NCBI GenBank assembly: GCA_005793345.1
Contig: SXSU01000112.1
Span: 1-64,000 of the forward strand
Direction of reading: 5' to 3'
Length of the DNA: 64,000 nucleotides
Origin: Bdellovibrionales bacterium
GTDB lineage: Bacteria; Bdellovibrionota; Bdellovibrionia; Bdellovibrionales; Bdellovibrionaceae
The notes beneath the pieces were generated by a model. The model was not told the DNA's origin. It searched no databases and saw only the letters and a program-made list of their open reading frames with translations. Made by a program: the position numbers and the translations under genes. Below, one piece after another: positions 1-9,144 of this stretch; position 1 is the first letter of the stretch; every line of letters starts with the position of its first letter.

Positions 1-2514
1 GCAAATATACCCGAAAATATGGGAAATAAAATTAATTCATTGTTAATACATAACAATCAATTATTTTTAGGAGGTCAATTTAGTCAAGTCAGTGGTCAAG
101 CACGCACAAACCTTGCGGCAATATCAATCTCTACAGAATCTATTGATACTAATTTTGTTCCTAATCCCGATGGTGCAGTTTATCAAATGGTAACAACGGG
201 AACTTATTTATATGTAGCTGGTACCTTTAATAATATCGGAGGGCAGGCAATCAAATATTTAGCCGCTTTAAATTTAACTAATGGAGCAGCAAACGCAAGT
301 TTTAATCCAAATCCAAGTCGAGCATTAATAGATCAAAACATTATAAGATCCATAGCTCTTTCTGCAAATAACTCCACCCTTTATGCCGGAGGAGCTTTTA
401 CCTCAATAGGTGGAGCCTCACGACACTTAGTTGCAGAAGTCGACGTTACAACAGGATCAGCCACTAACTTTAATTTATCAATAGCTGAGGGGGGGAGCTC
501 ACAAAATATGATGGCAATTTTTCGTGATGATAATATATTGTATATTGCAGGAAATTATTACATGCCTGTTTTAAATAAAATGACTGCTGGAATTTCTGCA
601 ATAGATTTAAATTCAATGACAGTTACAGACTTTAAGCCCAAGCTCACCGGGTGGTATTCTTATTCTTATACTTTTAGTATAAAACGTATAGCAATTTCTA
701 CTAATAATAGTTTAGTTTTTTTCGGTGGATCATATGAATCTATTTATGATGAAAGTCGATTTTCTATTGCAGAAATAAATACAGTTACTGGGGAGTTAAC
801 AAACTTTAAACCTGAAATCAGTAAGTTAAATTTACCCACTTCTCCAGAGATAAATGATCTGTATATTAAAAATTCTAAATTATATATAGGAGGCGATTTT
901 AAATTTATCAACGGCGAAACTAGAATTGCGATGGCAGCTTTTGATTTATCGACTGGAAGTTTAAACTCTGTTTTTAATCCTAATTTCGCAAATTCAACTG
1001 GAACTCCAATTATAAATACAATGGTTGAAGCCAATTCTAAATTATACTTGGGTGGTATTTTTAATAAAATCGAAAATAAAAATCGATCCAATCTAGGAGT
1101 TATTAATCTTGATACAGGTGTCTTAACTGACGGGCTTAACATTGGCACAAATGGAACAGTTAATATTTTAAAACAACACAACCAAAACGTATTTATTGGG
1201 GGATCCTTTACTCAAATTGAAGGCATCACAAGTAATAATTTTGCTCATCTAAGTTTAGAAAATAATGTCGTGGCAGCAAATACTTCACTCAATAGTATAA
1301 GTGAAGTATTTGCATTTAACATCAAAGATAATAACTTATATATCGGAAGTGCGACTGGTGTTTCAGCTCTCAATCTAACGTCAGGTTCAATGACAAATTT
1401 TAATCCTCAAACAAGTGGAGCAGTAAAATCAATCTCATCTTTAGAGGAGAAAATATTTGTTGGAGGTGATTTTAGTTTTATAAGAGGACAATCAAGGAAT
1501 TCACTTGCTGCAATAAATAGAGTAACTGGAGATGCAGATGATTTTAATCCCAAAGTAACGCTACCTTCATATTTTGGGAGCGGTATCCATAGTCAAGCTG
1601 TGATTGGGGATACTCTCTATATCGGTGGTGATTTTATTTCAGTGGGAACTTTATCGAGATTAGGTCTTGCCGCAATTAATATTTCTACAGCAGAAGTCGT
1701 ATCTGAATTTCAAGCGGATACAAATGGTTCTGTCTATACAATTACTACTGATGGAATTAGACTTTTTGTGGGAGGTAAATTTGATGATATTGGAGGAGTC
1801 AGTCGAAATTTACTTGCTGCTATTTATCCAACAACTGGTTCTGTGGATCCATATTTTAATGGTCATTTAGGTGGAACAGTTGGCTCCCGTTATGTACAAG
1901 ATTTAAAATTAAGTCCAGATAACTCAAAATTGTTTGTAGCAGGACGAATTTATATTTCTAGTTTTCCAAACGATAATTTAATTTCATTAAATGCAACAAC
2001 AGGCTCTTATAATGCAACTTTTAATTTTGATTTTAATTATCCGACAACTAGTTTAAATATAATAAATGACATTTTATATGTAGGAGGCTGGTTTGAGAAT
2101 ATTAATTTTAGTAATACACGAGTTAAATTATCATCGATTGATTTAACGACAGAACTATTAACAAATTTTAATGAAAATTCTTCTACAGATCCACTATTAA
2201 CTGGCCCGAATGAAGATATTTATACATTAACTTCAAAAGATTCATCACTTTTTGTTTTAGGGCAGTTCACTGCTATAAACGGACAAAAAAGGGATATGAT
2301 TGCCTCATACAATGTAACAACTGGCAAACTCACAAGCTTCAATCCAAGTTTTAAAACGAGATATTCTTTAACTAACAATTATAGATCTCAGTCTCTCTAT
2401 ATATTAGATAATAAATTATTTATCGGTGGTTATATGTTAAATCATTTTGACCATCGTCCGAGATCCCATGGCGTCTTGGATTTAACAACTGAAAAAGGAT
2501 TATCCAATTGGTAA
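1..2514 (+). CDS. delta-60-repeat beta-propeller protein, 5' end cut by the window
   Basis: The reading frame is open from base 1, so the Met at 19 is probably internal and the gene starts upstream of the window. The protein is built from about 16 repeats of 50-60 residues with a core like LYVGGxFxxIxGxxRxxLAAI followed by LTTGxxxxFNPN. This is the delta-60 repeat type found in bacterial secreted or surface beta-propeller proteins. The visible part has no enzyme motif. The C-terminus is complete and ends just after the last repeat, with no obvious sorting domain. A surface or exported binding role is inferred from the family; the partner is unknown. Confidence 0.85.
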   Translation, partial: ANIPENMGNKINSLLIHNNQLFLGGQFSQVSGQARTNLAAISISTESIDTNFVPNPDGAVYQMVTTGTYLYVAGTFNNIGGQAIKYLAALNLTNGAANASFNPNPSRALIDQNIIRSIALSANNSTLYAGGAFTSIGGASRHLVAEVDVTTGSATNFNLSIAEGGSSQNMMAIFRDDNILYIAGNYYMPVLNKMTAGISAIDLNSMTVTDFKPKLTGWYSYSYTFSIKRIAISTNNSLVFFGGSYESIYDESRFSIAEINTVTGELTNFKPEISKLNLPTSPEINDLYIKNSKLYIGGDFKFINGETRIAMAAFDLSTGSLNSVFNPNFANSTGTPIINTMVEANSKLYLGGIFNKIENKNRSNLGVINLDTGVLTDGLNIGTNGTVNILKQHNQNVFIGGSFTQIEGITSNNFAHLSLENNVVAANTSLNSISEVFAFNIKDNNLYIGSATGVSALNLTSGSMTNFNPQTSGAVKSISSLEEKIFVGGDFSFIRGQSRNSLAAINRVTGDADDFNPKVTLPSYFGSGIHSQAVIGDTLYIGGDFISVGTLSRLGLAAINISTAEVVSEFQADTNGSVYTITTDGIRLFVGGKFDDIGGVSRNLLAAIYPTTGSVDPYFNGHLGGTVGSRYVQDLKLSPDNSKLFVAGRIYISSFPNDNLISLNATTGSYNATFNFDFNYPTTSLNIINDILYVGGWFENINFSNTRVKLSSIDLTTELLTNFNENSSTDPLLTGPNEDIYTLTSKDSSLFVLGQFTAINGQKRDMIASYNVTTGKLTSFNPSFKTRYSLTNNYRSQSLYILDNKLFIGGYMLNHFDHRPRSHGVLDLTTEKGLSNW

Positions 2515-2576
2515 TTTATGAATAAGTCTGAACAGCTTCGCTGAATATGTCTTTCATCAATACGAAATACTTGAGT

Positions 2577-3881
2577 TTAAATTTTTAAATGTGCGATCAT
2601 TTTTAAATATATACCCTCAGGAAAGGACATAATAATAGGGTGATCTGGTGAATGTCCACCGACAACTACTGTTGGTAACATTAAAGATTGGCGAAATTGA
2701 GCTTTTCTTAAAATGTCTCTAAAATTATCAGATTCCATTAAACCAGAACATGAACATGAAATTACAATTCCTTTATAAGAAGTAAGTCGAAAGGCGTGGG
2801 TATTTAATTTTAAATAGGCATGTGAACCCGTCGGTATATCTTTTTTAGCTTTTATAAAAGCTGGTGGATCAGCAATGACAATATCAAAATTAGCATCTTT
2901 AAAAGAATCTAATGAATTTAAAACATCACATTCATGAATTTCTATTATATCATTTTCATCAGTAACTTTTTTTACATTTTTATAAGCATAAGTTAATGCT
3001 TCTTTTGAAATATCTAGTAAATGAATTTCAACTTGGCAACCGAGTGTTTTTAATAACTTCACAAGTTGAGTTGACCAGTGGCCAACATAACAACATAAAT
3101 CTAAAATTCTAATTTTTTTATTTTTAATTGAAGGTAATTGTGATTTTTTTAAATACTCAAGTACCTGAAAAATATTTCCCCGTTGATCAAGAAAAAAACC
3201 AGTTTTCTGACCTTGTTCTAAATCGACACTCATCCAAAGTGGCTGATCACTACCAACAGTATCTAGTGCAATCTCAACATCTACTAATGAGTTTTCCTGC
3301 GTATTTAAAATTACTTTTGGATCTTCAACAGGAAGGCCCTCTAACTTTCTAATCTTAACATCATTTCTGAGTATAATACTTATTGCTGATTCACTACAAT
3401 TTGTAAGACCCAACTCTTTAGCTTTAAAAGTTAAATCAATTAATATTTGTTGGAGTTGATGAGTTAACGCTTTTTGCATTCCCGCGGTTAATAATTGAAC
3501 TGCAAAAACTAAACCTTTTTTAGTTACATAGAGATCAATTACTAAACCAGGAAACCCATCAGCTTCGCCATAACATAATCGAAAACTATATTTTAAACCT
3601 GAAAGGCTTCGAACTTGCCATGAACGAATCAGTCTACTGATAAAAAAATCTTTAGTTAATATTTCTTTTTCACTTTCAACAAAACTAACAGCTCGAAAAA
3701 CAATTTGGGATTGAGAATTTCCGTATCCACGAGCTATAAATTGCCCTTTAAAATCTCGGACCTCTACAATATCCCCAGGCAATATTGATTTGCTACTAGA
3801 AAGTAGTTCTCCTGCAAAGACCCAAGGGTGACCTGATCGTAATCTTCGATCCTCACCTTTTTTTAATAACCACTTTTCCAT
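2577..3881 (-). CDS. RlmI-like class I SAM-dependent rRNA methyltransferase
   Basis: The protein has 434 residues. The N-terminus (GHPWVFAGEL, then PGDIVEVRDFKGQFIARGYGN) is the PUA-like RNA-binding domain of the RlmI/RlmK family. It is followed by a Rossmann methyltransferase with a SAM-binding loop LDLCCYVGHWS and the catalytic-region motif IADPPAF. The late CSCSG segment matches the usual SCS position of the family. Family members make m5C at position 1962 of 23S rRNA in the cytoplasm. It is somewhat longer than E. coli RlmI, with an insertion in the central part. It runs convergent to the propeller gene. The exact target base cannot be read from the sequence. Confidence 0.85.
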   Translation of the reverse strand: MEKWLLKKGEDRRLRSGHPWVFAGELLSSSKSILPGDIVEVRDFKGQFIARGYGNSQSQIVFRAVSFVESEKEILTKDFFISRLIRSWQVRSLSGLKYSFRLCYGEADGFPGLVIDLYVTKKGLVFAVQLLTAGMQKALTHQLQQILIDLTFKAKELGLTNCSESAISIILRNDVKIRKLEGLPVEDPKVILNTQENSLVDVEIALDTVGSDQPLWMSVDLEQGQKTGFFLDQRGNIFQVLEYLKKSQLPSIKNKKIRILDLCCYVGHWSTQLVKLLKTLGCQVEIHLLDISKEALTYAYKNVKKVTDENDIIEIHECDVLNSLDSFKDANFDIVIADPPAFIKAKKDIPTGSHAYLKLNTHAFRLTSYKGIVISCSCSGLMESDNFRDILRKAQFRQSLMLPTVVVGGHSPDHPIIMSFPEGIYLKMIAHLKI

Positions 3882-3920
3882 TTAGACTTTCTATTGGACA
3901 TTTAAATACAATTATTTAAA

Positions 3921-4343
3921 TTAAAAACCCTGTGCATCCTGAATTTTCATGACATAGGGAACATAGTCCATATCAGACTTTCCGATGTGGTTCAATAGCC
4001 AGTTTCGTAAAAACTGAATTATTTGTTTTTCAATATCCCGTTCACCTTTTTGAAATCTTGATACAAATTCAATGGCGGTTTTTTTTAAAGCTTCATGTTC
4101 TTTTATATGTTCAACAATTTTTGGATAATTAGCATCCTTCATAAATTTTTCTTCAGATTCAAAATGATAAACTGTGTATTTTAATAATGCATCCATTGTA
4201 ACATCTAAAACTAAATGACGTTGAGATGCCTCTAAATTTGGAACAGAAATTAAATCATTTAAAATATTGACTAAACTTCGATGTTGAAAATCAATCCGAT
4301 CTATTCCTGTTTCATAATCTTTAGTCCATTGAATTTTATCCAC
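3921..4343 (-). CDS. bacteriohemerythrin
   Basis: This is a 140-residue single-domain hemerythrin. The di-iron ligands are all visible: H21, H60, E64 (HFESEEKF), H79, H83 (HIKEH), H119 and D124 (HIGKSDMDY). Bacteriohemerythrins reversibly bind O2 and are used for oxygen storage, delivery or sensing. There is no fused signalling domain and no signal peptide, so it is probably a cytoplasmic O2 carrier. It lies 40 bp upstream of the methyltransferase on the same strand. A link with the oxygen-sensitive hydrogenase locus of this genome is conceivable but not shown by position. Confidence 0.92.
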   Translation of the reverse strand: MDKIQWTKDYETGIDRIDFQHRSLVNILNDLISVPNLEASQRHLVLDVTMDALLKYTVYHFESEEKFMKDANYPKIVEHIKEHEALKKTAIEFVSRFQKGERDIEKQIIQFLRNWLLNHIGKSDMDYVPYVMKIQDAQGF

Positions 4344-4390
4344 AAAAAACCCTTCTAAATCTATAGTTAAAATTTTTACTCATTAAGTGT

Positions 4391-4428
4391 TCAGACTTAA
4401 TCCTCAGACTTAATCCTTAGCAGTTAAT
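4391..4428. repeat. fragment of the three-hairpin repeat (right arm of hairpin C)
   Basis: The stretch contains CAGACTTAATCCT twice in tandem and then AGCAGTTAA. These match the right arm of hairpin C of the dispersed repeat family. It lies between the divergent hemerythrin and murI genes. Confidence 0.5.
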
Positions 4429-4566
4429 ATAGGTTAAAAAATATTGTCCCAAAAGCAAATTTAAAAAGTTCTTAAATTTAAAGAGTAAGTCTTTAGGCTA
4501 GTAATATTTCAGTAGACCAAGCAAGTGAACTAATGTTAATTAAAAAACTTCTGGAGGTTAATCGCA

Positions 4567-5385
4567 GTGAATAAAAACAGTTCAAATCTTCCCATAGGAG
4601 TTTTTGACTCCGGAATTGGTGGGGTAACAGTTTTAAAATCTTTAATTGAATCTTTTCCTCATGAAAAGTTTATATATCTTGGGGATACTGCTCGTCTCCC
4701 TTATGGAAGTAAAAGTCCAAGCACAATATACAATTATTCTGAACAAAATATTAAATTTTTATACCATCAAGGTGTTAAAGCTATTGTTATTGCTTGCAAC
4801 TCTGCATCTAGCCATTTTACAAACTCTTTTTATAAAGAAATTCCAATTTATGGTGTTGTTAAACCAAGTGCATACTATGCCGTTAACTCAACTAAAAATA
4901 ATAAAATTGGTATTTTAGGAACAAAAGCAACAGTAACAAGCCAAAGTTATGTCGATGCTATCCAATCTGTTGATTCAAAAACTAATCACATTTTTCAACA
5001 AGCCTGTCCATTGTTTGTTCCTTTAGCTGAAGAAGGCATGGCAGATGACATTGTCACCGAAATCATAGCAAAAAGATATTTAGAATCGATGTTAAAAGAA
5101 AATGTAGACACAATTATTTTAGGTTGTACTCACTATCCAATCCTCAAACCTACTCTCAAAAAAGTAGGTAACTCAGTAGTAAATTGGATAGATACCGGTC
5201 AATCCATAGCTAAATTATTAATTTCTGAGTTTAATAATAATAAGATTTTAAAAAATACAGAATCTAATTTTGATAAAAAAATTAAAATTCTAACAACAGA
5301 CGAATCTCAATCTTTTAAAGACCTTGCTTCAAAAATATTAGCTCGAAATAATTTAGATTTTCAATTAGTTAATTTATCATTTTAG
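4567..5385 (+). CDS. murI: glutamate racemase
   Basis: The protein has 272 residues, normal for MurI, which makes D-glutamate for peptidoglycan. The first catalytic region is GVFDSGIGGVTVLKSL, the first catalytic Cys lies in IACNSAS, and the second lies in ILGCTHYPIL. The start is a GTG with CTGGAGG about 10 bases upstream. The gene stands alone and converges on the pseudopilin-like gene. A strong hairpin repeat lies between the two and may terminate both. MurI is normally essential, which argues that this part of the window is chromosomal. Confidence 0.96.
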   Translation: MNKNSSNLPIGVFDSGIGGVTVLKSLIESFPHEKFIYLGDTARLPYGSKSPSTIYNYSEQNIKFLYHQGVKAIVIACNSASSHFTNSFYKEIPIYGVVKPSAYYAVNSTKNNKIGILGTKATVTSQSYVDAIQSVDSKTNHIFQQACPLFVPLAEEGMADDIVTEIIAKRYLESMLKENVDTIILGCTHYPILKPTLKKVGNSVVNWIDTGQSIAKLLISEFNNNKILKNTESNFDKKIKILTTDESQSFKDLASKILARNNLDFQLVNLSF

Positions 5386-5454
5386 AAACTATTAAAAATA
5401 AATTAAAAAAGAGAATAACGGCGAAAGATTTTGTCCAGTACTATCGCAAAGCGA

Positions 5455-5584
5455 TCAAACTTTAGTTTGGATTTTCATAATTAGGGGTGATTCAAAAATC
5501 GCCCCAAACAAACAGAAAAATAATTGCTTATGATTATGTCTGATATAATCGCGAAGCGATCAGACTTAATCATTAGCAATTATT
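5455..5584. repeat. three-hairpin dispersed repeat, near-full copy
   Basis: It holds the right half of hairpin A (AGTTTGGATTTTCATAA), hairpin B (GGGGTGATT/AATCGCCCC, one T-G pair) and a complete hairpin C with arms of about 26 bp at 5519-5544 and 5559-5584. The outer stem reads AATAATTGCT here instead of AATAACTGCT elsewhere. The opposite arm carries the matching A, so the pair has changed as a unit. It sits between the convergent murI and 5589 genes, a place suited to a bidirectional terminator. Confidence 0.85.
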
Positions 5585-5588
5585 TCAA

Positions 5589-6134
5589 TCAATCGACTGA
5601 AACTTGAATTTGTATATCGTCACCATTTTTTGAAATAGACTTTTGCGCAAGTTCTAAAGTTTCATTCTTTCCATTTTCACCTAATGATTGAACAAAAAGT
5701 AGGGCTCCTTTTTGACCTTGATTTGTAACTTCAAACAAGAAAGGCCGTCCCCATGGATCTCGGCCAATTTGACCTTTAAATTTTTGTACTTTATGGGTTT
5801 CAAGTTGATTGTCTTTTTGCTGCGTCGATGCTAAGCCTCTTATTTCTTGTTCACTCATTTTTAGAGATTCTTCTGATTTATATTCAATAAACTCAAATTT
5901 ATTTTTAATCATCCATCTAGCTAATTGTTGAGCCTTTCTTTCTGCCAACTGCGCTTCTGTCTTACCTATAAGCTCTTGCTCCATATTTTGTGGATAAAAA
6001 TAAATAGCAAAAGCAAACACAATTACGGTGATATTAAAAATCCAAAGTTGAATCAATTTTTTTTTGTCTTTATCAGAAAGTGCATTATTGCGATTTTCAA
6101 TATTGCTATTATTATTTTTTGAATTAGAGTTCAT
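5589..6134 (-). CDS. one-helix membrane protein with pseudopilin-like C-terminus
   Basis: An upstream TTG (6158) is possible, but AGGTGGAG lies seven bases before the ATG at 6134, so that start is chosen (181 residues). The protein has a charged Asn/Lys-rich N-terminus, one membrane helix (LIQLWIFNITVIVFAFAIYF), a charged helical segment, and a C-terminal stretch GRDPWGRPFLFEV...SLGENGKNET...GDDIQIQV. The last part resembles the DPWGxPYxY and SxGxDG...DDI end of GspG-type pseudopilins, but there is no prepilin cleavage motif at the N-terminus. It follows the TSP1/VWA-like lipoprotein gene by 26 bases and is probably co-transcribed with it. Function unknown; a role in an envelope complex is inferred. 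Confidence 0.7.
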   Translation of the reverse strand: MNSNSKNNNSNIENRNNALSDKDKKKLIQLWIFNITVIVFAFAIYFYPQNMEQELIGKTEAQLAERKAQQLARWMIKNKFEFIEYKSEESLKMSEQEIRGLASTQQKDNQLETHKVQKFKGQIGRDPWGRPFLFEVTNQGQKGALLFVQSLGENGKNETLELAQKSISKNGDDIQIQVSVD

Positions 6135-6160
6135 ATACTTTCTCCACCTATTTTCCAATT

Positions 6161-7576
6161 CTAGATTTGCTCACATTTATACTTAATTGTTACTTGAGTG
6201 CCTTGAGGTAGAACTGGTGTAAAAGTAATTTCACTCCCACTGACTTTATAACTAAAACCACTTGGAAGTGTTACTGTTGGGGTTCCATGGGGATTGCACT
6301 CTAAATTTATTTTACTCATAGAATTACTTATACCGCTTTTAAAATAATTTAAATTTTTAGAATAATTTCTATCACAGATACTTCCCGTATAACCATTTGT
6401 AAGCTTAGATAATTCAATATATTTTGTACCAATGTGTGAAGGGGAACCTGCTGAATCTTGCTTTGCTTTACAAGTTTTATCTTTTACAACTATTGAATTT
6501 GCGGAAACCCGCTTTGAATCACCCAATACTGAAAGTAAAGCTGTAGGAAAATCATCATTTTCGAGTGAAAAAAATTGATCATTCGACAGGTTTTTATTAC
6601 CACCAACTGATCTTTCATCTTCATCAGATATTATAATGTAAGCAATGGCGGCACCATCTCTATAACAATGATATGCTGAATTAGAATTATTATTAAAACT
6701 TTGTATTGCAGCTTTAATACCGCGCTCATCATTAGATCCAATTGTAAACGGGTCATCTTCTTTAGGGCTTAAATCAAAAATAGTCTGTTGAAAAACTTTA
6801 TTTAATTCTGGCGTACTTTTATCTATTACGATTTTATTTATTCCAGTCCATTGCAAAGGACGGCCTTGATAAAAAGCTGTATCTGTGGTTGTTACACACA
6901 TATTCCAATCAATATTAATATTTTTTAAATCTGTTACAAAACCATTTAACCGCTCAGCTAATTTTAAATTGTCAGGTAACATCGACTCCGAATCATCTAA
7001 GATTAGTAAAATATCAACCTTATTAGAACCAGAAGGAACAGTAACTGATGTTGTCTTATCAACAAGAGTTCCAGCACATGTTTGCACATTGCATGCTTGG
7101 GTTGTTGAAGGCTTTGTTCCCGCGGAACTACATTCACTATCATCTACATCTTCAGAATTTTTTTGACACGTCACTATTCTTGTTTGAGTCCCGCCCCCGC
7201 AGGATACACTACAATTTGTCCAAGTTTGACCAGCATTCCAAACAATTGCATCTGTACAACTTTGCTTATTACATTCTTGAATGGGATTAGGTTTTGCTTC
7301 AGGACAATTCTCATCAGGAACTACATTCTGTTTAGTATCAACACATACCACTTTACGAGCCTGTGTTCCTGTACCACAAGCTAGCGAACAATCACCCCAT
7401 TCTAAATCAGCTTTCCAAACATAAACACAATCATCTCCTTTACAAGTTTGATCCACAGTTGATGGACTAACTTTTTTATTATCGACATTAAATTTAACTG
7501 GAGAGCATGAAAGAAGTATAAAACTAAAAAATGCAAAATTGAGAATTGTGGATATCAAATTTTTAGTTGTAATCAT
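6161..7576 (-). CDS. lipoprotein with two thrombospondin type-1 repeats and a VWA-like domain
   Basis: The ATG at 7576 is preferred over the TTG at 7600 because AAGGGTGA lies just before it (471 residues). A signal peptide ends in a lipobox FILLSC, giving a lipidated Cys. Two TSP1-like modules follow, with WGDCSLACGTGTQARKVVC and WTNCSVSCGGGTQTRIVTC and conserved Cys at their ends. A von Willebrand A-like domain comes next, with the metal-site motif DDSESM in VDILLILDDSES, and then a short Cys-containing C-terminal tail. TSP1 and VWA domains mediate adhesion to glycans and proteins, so surface attachment is the likely role (inference). It is first in an operon with the pseudopilin-like gene. 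Confidence 0.8.
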   Translation of the reverse strand: MITTKNLISTILNFAFFSFILLSCSPVKFNVDNKKVSPSTVDQTCKGDDCVYVWKADLEWGDCSLACGTGTQARKVVCVDTKQNVVPDENCPEAKPNPIQECNKQSCTDAIVWNAGQTWTNCSVSCGGGTQTRIVTCQKNSEDVDDSECSSAGTKPSTTQACNVQTCAGTLVDKTTSVTVPSGSNKVDILLILDDSESMLPDNLKLAERLNGFVTDLKNINIDWNMCVTTTDTAFYQGRPLQWTGINKIVIDKSTPELNKVFQQTIFDLSPKEDDPFTIGSNDERGIKAAIQSFNNNSNSAYHCYRDGAAIAYIIISDEDERSVGGNKNLSNDQFFSLENDDFPTALLSVLGDSKRVSANSIVVKDKTCKAKQDSAGSPSHIGTKYIELSKLTNGYTGSICDRNYSKNLNYFKSGISNSMSKINLECNPHGTPTVTLPSGFSYKVSGSEITFTPVLPQGTQVTIKYKCEQI

Positions 7577-7713
7577 TATTTTCACCCTTGAAATTGCCAA
7601 ACAGTCTCTTAATTAAAATTCACTTTTAACTTTATTTTTAGATTAAGAATGAGTCACGGTAAACAAACACATAACAAGACCAAGGTATTGAAAATTTCAC
7701 TAGTTTCTTAAAC

Positions 7714-9141
7714 TTAAATATTATTTTTACATATGGCATTTATATTTGTTTTATCAACACCAGAATCAAAAATTTCTCTAAACCAATCAAAAAAGCCAGT
7801 GCTGTGCCTTGGCGCTGCAGCCGCATTAAAATTACAACCTTTTACTTTTAAAAACTCTTCTGACATGGTTACTCTTTGTAAATTCACTCTCAAAGTATTT
7901 AAATTTACTTTATTTTGCACTACTAAGGCCATGGCTTGTACTCGATTAGATTGAGCTTGTAAAAGATCTATCAACTCAGAAGCTCCCCAAAAATAGCGTT
8001 GATACTCAATTTCATAATACTCTGTAAACTTATCATAAGCATCTTTAGCCTGTTCAATTTGTTCTTTAGCAATTTTAATAGCTCCAACTGTAGCTTCTAC
8101 TGTTGCCCTTTGCTCTAGATATAATTCATCTTGTCGCAATCGAAGTTGAGCAATATTATCATTTGATAATTGAACTGATGGTACTGTTGCAAATGTTAAT
8201 CTAAAAGAATAATTTCCACTTAAATTCTCAAATGATGGTGTACCACCTAAAGCTCCAGAAGATGCAGATAATGATCCTCCTCCACTTCCCATGAATGCAA
8301 ACATTGTACTCCATTTTCCTTTTTCTGCAGCCATAATTAAATGCTCCAATTGTCTTTTTTCTGGAGATAACATTTGAGCTGCATCAAGAGCCATTTTCAT
8401 TGGTATAATTTCATAAGGAGATTGTGGCATTTCTCTCATCTCAATAGTGATCATTTTTTCAAGAGAAGCTTCCATTCCTAATGCTTTACGAAGTGCTGCC
8501 TTTTCTTTGACTAAAAATAAATCTATTCCTTTTAATTTATTTAAAGCAAGGCTCACTTGAGCTTTAGCTTCAAGAACATCTTGTGAATTTGTAGCTCCAA
8601 TCTCACGAGCTTGTGCTTCGATAACTTCTGCAAGTTCCTTAAGTACTAAATAATTCTGATTGTAAACTTCTCGTAGTGCTAAATCTCCAACCATTGATTG
8701 ATAAAGTCCCAAAGCCGATGCGTACACATTGAGTTGTATAACAAAGTAAGAATCTTTTTCTGCTTCTAATAACAAACTAGATTGACTCAAATTAAACCAG
8801 TTACTAGGAGCTAAAAAGGGAAACAAAAATGAAATAGTTGATAAATTAAAACCAGAGGGTCCTGCTAAGGTCCTTAAATCAAGAGAAGGTAATAAGTTTG
8901 CACGTGCGATATTGACTTGATCTTTTGATAAATAAATAGAATTTAGCCCCATCAAAACGTTATTATTTCCTTCAAGAATGTATTTACGTAAATTTTCAGG
9001 GTTAATGACATAACTACTATCGTAAACAGAAACAGGAGAAAATGTTCGAAGATCGTTTATTGCAAAACTATCAAACGAAAATATTAGAAATTGTAATGCA
9101 AAAATTAATCGTAAGTTTTTTGAAGCAAGATTAAATTTCAT
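7714..9141 (-). CDS. TolC-family outer-membrane channel protein
   Basis: The protein has 475 residues with a signal peptide (MKFNLASKNLRLIFALQFLI... SFA). Two long helical halves are visible, each with the heptad-rich alpha-barrel helices of TolC-like proteins, including segments such as EVIEAQAREIGATNSQDV and GASELIDLLQAQSNRVQ. TolC proteins form the outer-membrane duct of type I secretion or efflux pumps. Its C-terminal tail holds two Cys, unusual for the family. The gene starts 4 bp after the lipoprotein gene at 9145, so the two form an operon. No membrane-fusion protein or inner-membrane pump is next to it. Confidence 0.8.
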   Translation of the reverse strand: MKFNLASKNLRLIFALQFLIFSFDSFAINDLRTFSPVSVYDSSYVINPENLRKYILEGNNNVLMGLNSIYLSKDQVNIARANLLPSLDLRTLAGPSGFNLSTISFLFPFLAPSNWFNLSQSSLLLEAEKDSYFVIQLNVYASALGLYQSMVGDLALREVYNQNYLVLKELAEVIEAQAREIGATNSQDVLEAKAQVSLALNKLKGIDLFLVKEKAALRKALGMEASLEKMITIEMREMPQSPYEIIPMKMALDAAQMLSPEKRQLEHLIMAAEKGKWSTMFAFMGSGGGSLSASSGALGGTPSFENLSGNYSFRLTFATVPSVQLSNDNIAQLRLRQDELYLEQRATVEATVGAIKIAKEQIEQAKDAYDKFTEYYEIEYQRYFWGASELIDLLQAQSNRVQAMALVVQNKVNLNTLRVNLQRVTMSEEFLKVKGCNFNAAAAPRHSTGFFDWFREIFDSGVDKTNINAICKNNI

Positions 9142-9144
9142 ATC

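Noticed and set aside
744-1181. Minus-strand ORF under the propeller gene
   Set aside because: It has no recognisable protein features and mirrors the repetitive coding strand.
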